A stretch of 7,244 nt of DNA from Pseudomonadota bacterium (GTDB taxonomy: Bacteria; Pseudomonadota; Alphaproteobacteria; Rhizobiales; Rhizobiaceae). The position numbers and the translations under genes were made by a program. Below, piece after piece: positions 5,987-7,244 of the stretch. A model generated the notes under the pieces. The model ran no database searches. It had not been told where the DNA came from and worked only from the letters and a program-made list of their open reading frames with translations. Numbering within the stretch: the stretch's first letter is position 1; every line of letters begins with the position of its first letter. The stretch is from NCBI GenBank assembly GCA_023435335.1, contig JAEYRU010000308.1:1-7244 (forward strand). The letters are read 5' to 3'.

Positions 5987-6223
5987 ATGCGCGCCGTTTT
6001 CGTCCAGCTCCAGTGCCAGCCCGGCAAGACCTACGAGGTGGCCGACGCGCTCTTCGAGCGCGAGATCGTCTCGGAACTCTATTCGACCAGCGGCGAGTAT
6101 GACCTTCTGATGAAGATCTACATCGAGGACGAGGACGACATCGGCAAGTTCATCAACGACCACGTCGCCAACGTGCCGGGCATCGTCCGCTCACTAACCA
6201 CGCTGACCTTCAAGGCGTTCTAG
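5987..6223 (+). CDS. Stand-alone Lrp/AsnC ligand-binding (RAM) domain protein
   Basis: A 78-residue protein consisting only of the C-terminal effector domain of Lrp/AsnC regulators; the helix-turn-helix half is absent. The beta-alpha-beta-beta-alpha-beta pattern can be read: strand RAVFVQLQ (2-9), helix 13-27, strand VSELYSTSG, strand YDLLMKIYI (38-46) after the conserved Gly-Glu, helix DIGKFINDHV, then VPGIVRSLTTLTF. Such domains form dimers that assemble into larger rings, and many bind amino acids. The ATG at 5987 is chosen because GAGG lies 6 bases upstream; an earlier in-frame TTG at 5933 would add 18 residues that do not fit the fold. It follows the hydrolase by 58 bases on the same strand, so co-transcription is possible. 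It could bind an amino acid such as tryptophan or kynurenine, or pair with a full-length Lrp protein, but no function can be read directly. Confidence 0.88.
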   Translation: MRAVFVQLQCQPGKTYEVADALFEREIVSELYSTSGEYDLLMKIYIEDEDDIGKFINDHVANVPGIVRSLTTLTFKAF

Positions 6224-6241
6224 CTCGAGACGCGAACGCGG

Positions 6242-6688
6242 TCAGACATTAAAAGGCGCGATCTTCAGCCAGGCCGCGATTGCCGTCACGGCGTGGCGGG
6301 CGTCGTTGGCCGGCAGATCGAGCCGCGGTACGAGGCAGCCGGCGAGTTCCTGCGTCCGCTCTTCCGCGAAGCGCGGCGATTGCGGTGACGGAACCAGTTG
6401 CACGAACAGGTCGACGACCATTCTTGGTTCGGTCGGGATAGGCCGCGGCGCCAGCCCGCGCACCTCGACCAGCCCGGAGATCGTTTCCGGCGCCCTTCCG
6501 ATCACTCGTCCGCCCCCGGAAGAAAGGAACACCTGGTCGTCGGAAACCAGGCACGCAAATTCGCCCCAAAGCCGGCAGTGATCGAGCAGAGCCAGGCATA
6601 GCTCCGTCTTGCCCGACCCAGAGGACCCGGCTATCAGCACGCCACGGTCGCCAACGTGCACGGCGGAGGCGTGGAAATTGTTGGCCAT
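6242..6688 (-). CDS. hprK: HPr kinase/phosphorylase, short alphaproteobacterial form
   Basis: A 148-residue P-loop kinase that phosphorylates a serine of the phosphocarrier HPr in the nitrogen/carbohydrate PTS regulatory chain. Firmicute HprK is about 310 residues; this one starts directly at the catalytic domain, the known short form in Rhizobiales. Visible features: His6 ahead of the P-loop (equivalent to the conserved HprK histidine), Walker A GSSGSGKT at 21-28, paired acidic residues in VSDD at 48-51, and the HprK signature GLVEVRGL at 72-79. The ATG at 6688 lies two bases after the chvG stop, so the two genes are almost certainly co-transcribed and coupled; the ribosome-binding site is poor. 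The gene ends 18 bases from the convergent Lrp-domain gene. The usual downstream manX and ptsH genes are not present here. Confidence 0.93.
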   Translation of the reverse strand: MANNFHASAVHVGDRGVLIAGSSGSGKTELCLALLDHCRLWGEFACLVSDDQVFLSSGGGRVIGRAPETISGLVEVRGLAPRPIPTEPRMVVDLFVQLVPSPQSPRFAEERTQELAGCLVPRLDLPANDARHAVTAIAAWLKIAPFNV

Positions 6689-6690
6689 TC

Positions 6691-7244
6691 TCAGTCTTCG
6701 GCCGGAAGGGTGACAACGAAGCGCGCGCCGCGAATGTCGCCGGGTTTGGTGCCGGGGATGTTTTCGGCGGTCAGCGTGCCGCCATGCGCCTCGACGATCT
6801 GACGGCTGATCGAGAGTCCCAACCCGGAATTCTGCCCGAACGCCTCGCTGGCGGGGCGGTCGGTGTAGAAGCGTTCGAAGATGCGCTCCAGGGCATCGGG
6901 GCGGATCCCCGGCCCGTTGTCTTCAAGCGTGATGATGTTGCGTCGCCCGCTGCGGGACAGGCCGACGGTGATCCGCCCGTTCTCCTCCGGTACGAAGGAG
7001 CGGGCGTTGTCGATCAGGTTCGAGATCACCTGCCCCAGTCGCGATTCGTGGCCGGTCACATAGTAGCCCTTCACGCCCTGCGGCAGCTTGGCCGGCTTGA
7101 ACTCGATCTCCACCCCTCGCTTGTTGCGGGCGGCGTCCTTGGAGATCGATATCAGTTCGCCGAGGAATTGCTTGAGGTCGACGCGGTCGGCATCGACGCG
7201 CGCCAGTTCCGCGTCGAGCCGGGAGGCGTCCGAGATGTCGGTGA
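6691..7244 (-). CDS. chvG: ChvG/ExoS-type sensor histidine kinase, C-terminal part (gene runs off the right edge)
   Basis: Membrane sensor kinase of the ChvG-ChvI (ExoS-ChvI) system, which in Rhizobiales responds to acid and envelope conditions and controls surface polysaccharide and host-association genes. Only the last 183 residues are visible. The first bases encode the end of the dimerisation domain (TDISDASRLDAELA), just downstream of where the phospho-accepting histidine should be. Then comes the ATP-binding domain: N box NLIDNARSFVP (about 7020-6988), G1 box DNGPGI (6921-6904), F box FERFYTDRP, and G2 box NSGLGLSISRQIVEAHGG (about 6831-6778), ending in VTLPAED. Identification as ChvG rather than another kinase rests on the TDISDASRLDAELA segment and on adjacency to hprK. 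The sensor domain, membrane helices and chvI should lie beyond the right edge. Confidence 0.9.
   Translation of the reverse strand, partial: TDISDASRLDAELARVDADRVDLKQFLGELISISKDAARNKRGVEIEFKPAKLPQGVKGYYVTGHESRLGQVISNLIDNARSFVPEENGRITVGLSRSGRRNIITLEDNGPGIRPDALERIFERFYTDRPASEAFGQNSGLGLSISRQIVEAHGGTLTAENIPGTKPGDIRGARFVVTLPAED

Noticed and set aside
6215..6239. Inverted repeat GCGTTC/GAACGC between the convergent Lrp-domain gene and hprK, as a terminator
   Set aside because: The stem is only 6 bases with a 13-base loop and there is no T-tract on either strand, so a rho-independent terminator is not supported.

Overview
The window is GC-rich and its genes look alphaproteobacterial. The right end carries the C-terminal part of a ChvG/ExoS-type sensor kinase followed two bases later by a short HPr kinase, a pairing characteristic of Rhizobiales and relatives such as Rhizobium, Brucella and Mesorhizobium. 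I therefore infer a member of the Rhizobiales, possibly of the Phyllobacteriaceae. The species cannot be read from the sequence.

Positions 1-4942 (minus strand) hold a tightly packed catabolic operon. In transcription order it encodes a two-module flavoprotein (FAD monooxygenase fused to an old-yellow-enzyme domain, the architecture of 2-aminobenzoyl-CoA monooxygenase/reductase), a short-chain dehydrogenase, a MarR-family regulator, a crotonase-fold protein and an acyl-CoA dehydrogenase that runs off the left edge. Every junction overlaps by 1 to 7 bases, so translation is probably coupled. The set fits aerobic CoA-dependent anthranilate breakdown: the aromatic CoA thioester is hydroxylated and reduced, then processed by beta-oxidation-like enzymes. 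The expected 2-aminobenzoate-CoA ligase is not in view and may lie beyond base 1.

Positions 4943-5097 are a divergent control region. A 34-base imperfect palindrome (4990-5023) overlaps the -35 element of a candidate promoter on each strand, which makes it the best candidate operator for the MarR protein. A second small palindrome sits on the plus-strand -10 element.

Positions 5098-6223 (plus strand) encode an alpha/beta hydrolase with features of the kynurenine formamidase group and a 78-residue stand-alone Lrp/AsnC ligand-binding domain. If the hydrolase is an arylformamidase, the locus would join the kynurenine route of tryptophan breakdown, which yields anthranilate, to the anthraniloyl-CoA route. 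That link is inference.

Positions 6242-7244 (minus strand) hold hprK and partial chvG, convergent with the plus-strand pair. The PTS genes manX and ptsH that usually follow hprK in Rhizobiales are absent here, so the catabolic cluster appears to border a broken PTS-regulatory locus. I saw no RNA genes, insertion sequences or CRISPR arrays, and there is no gene-free stretch over 300 bases.
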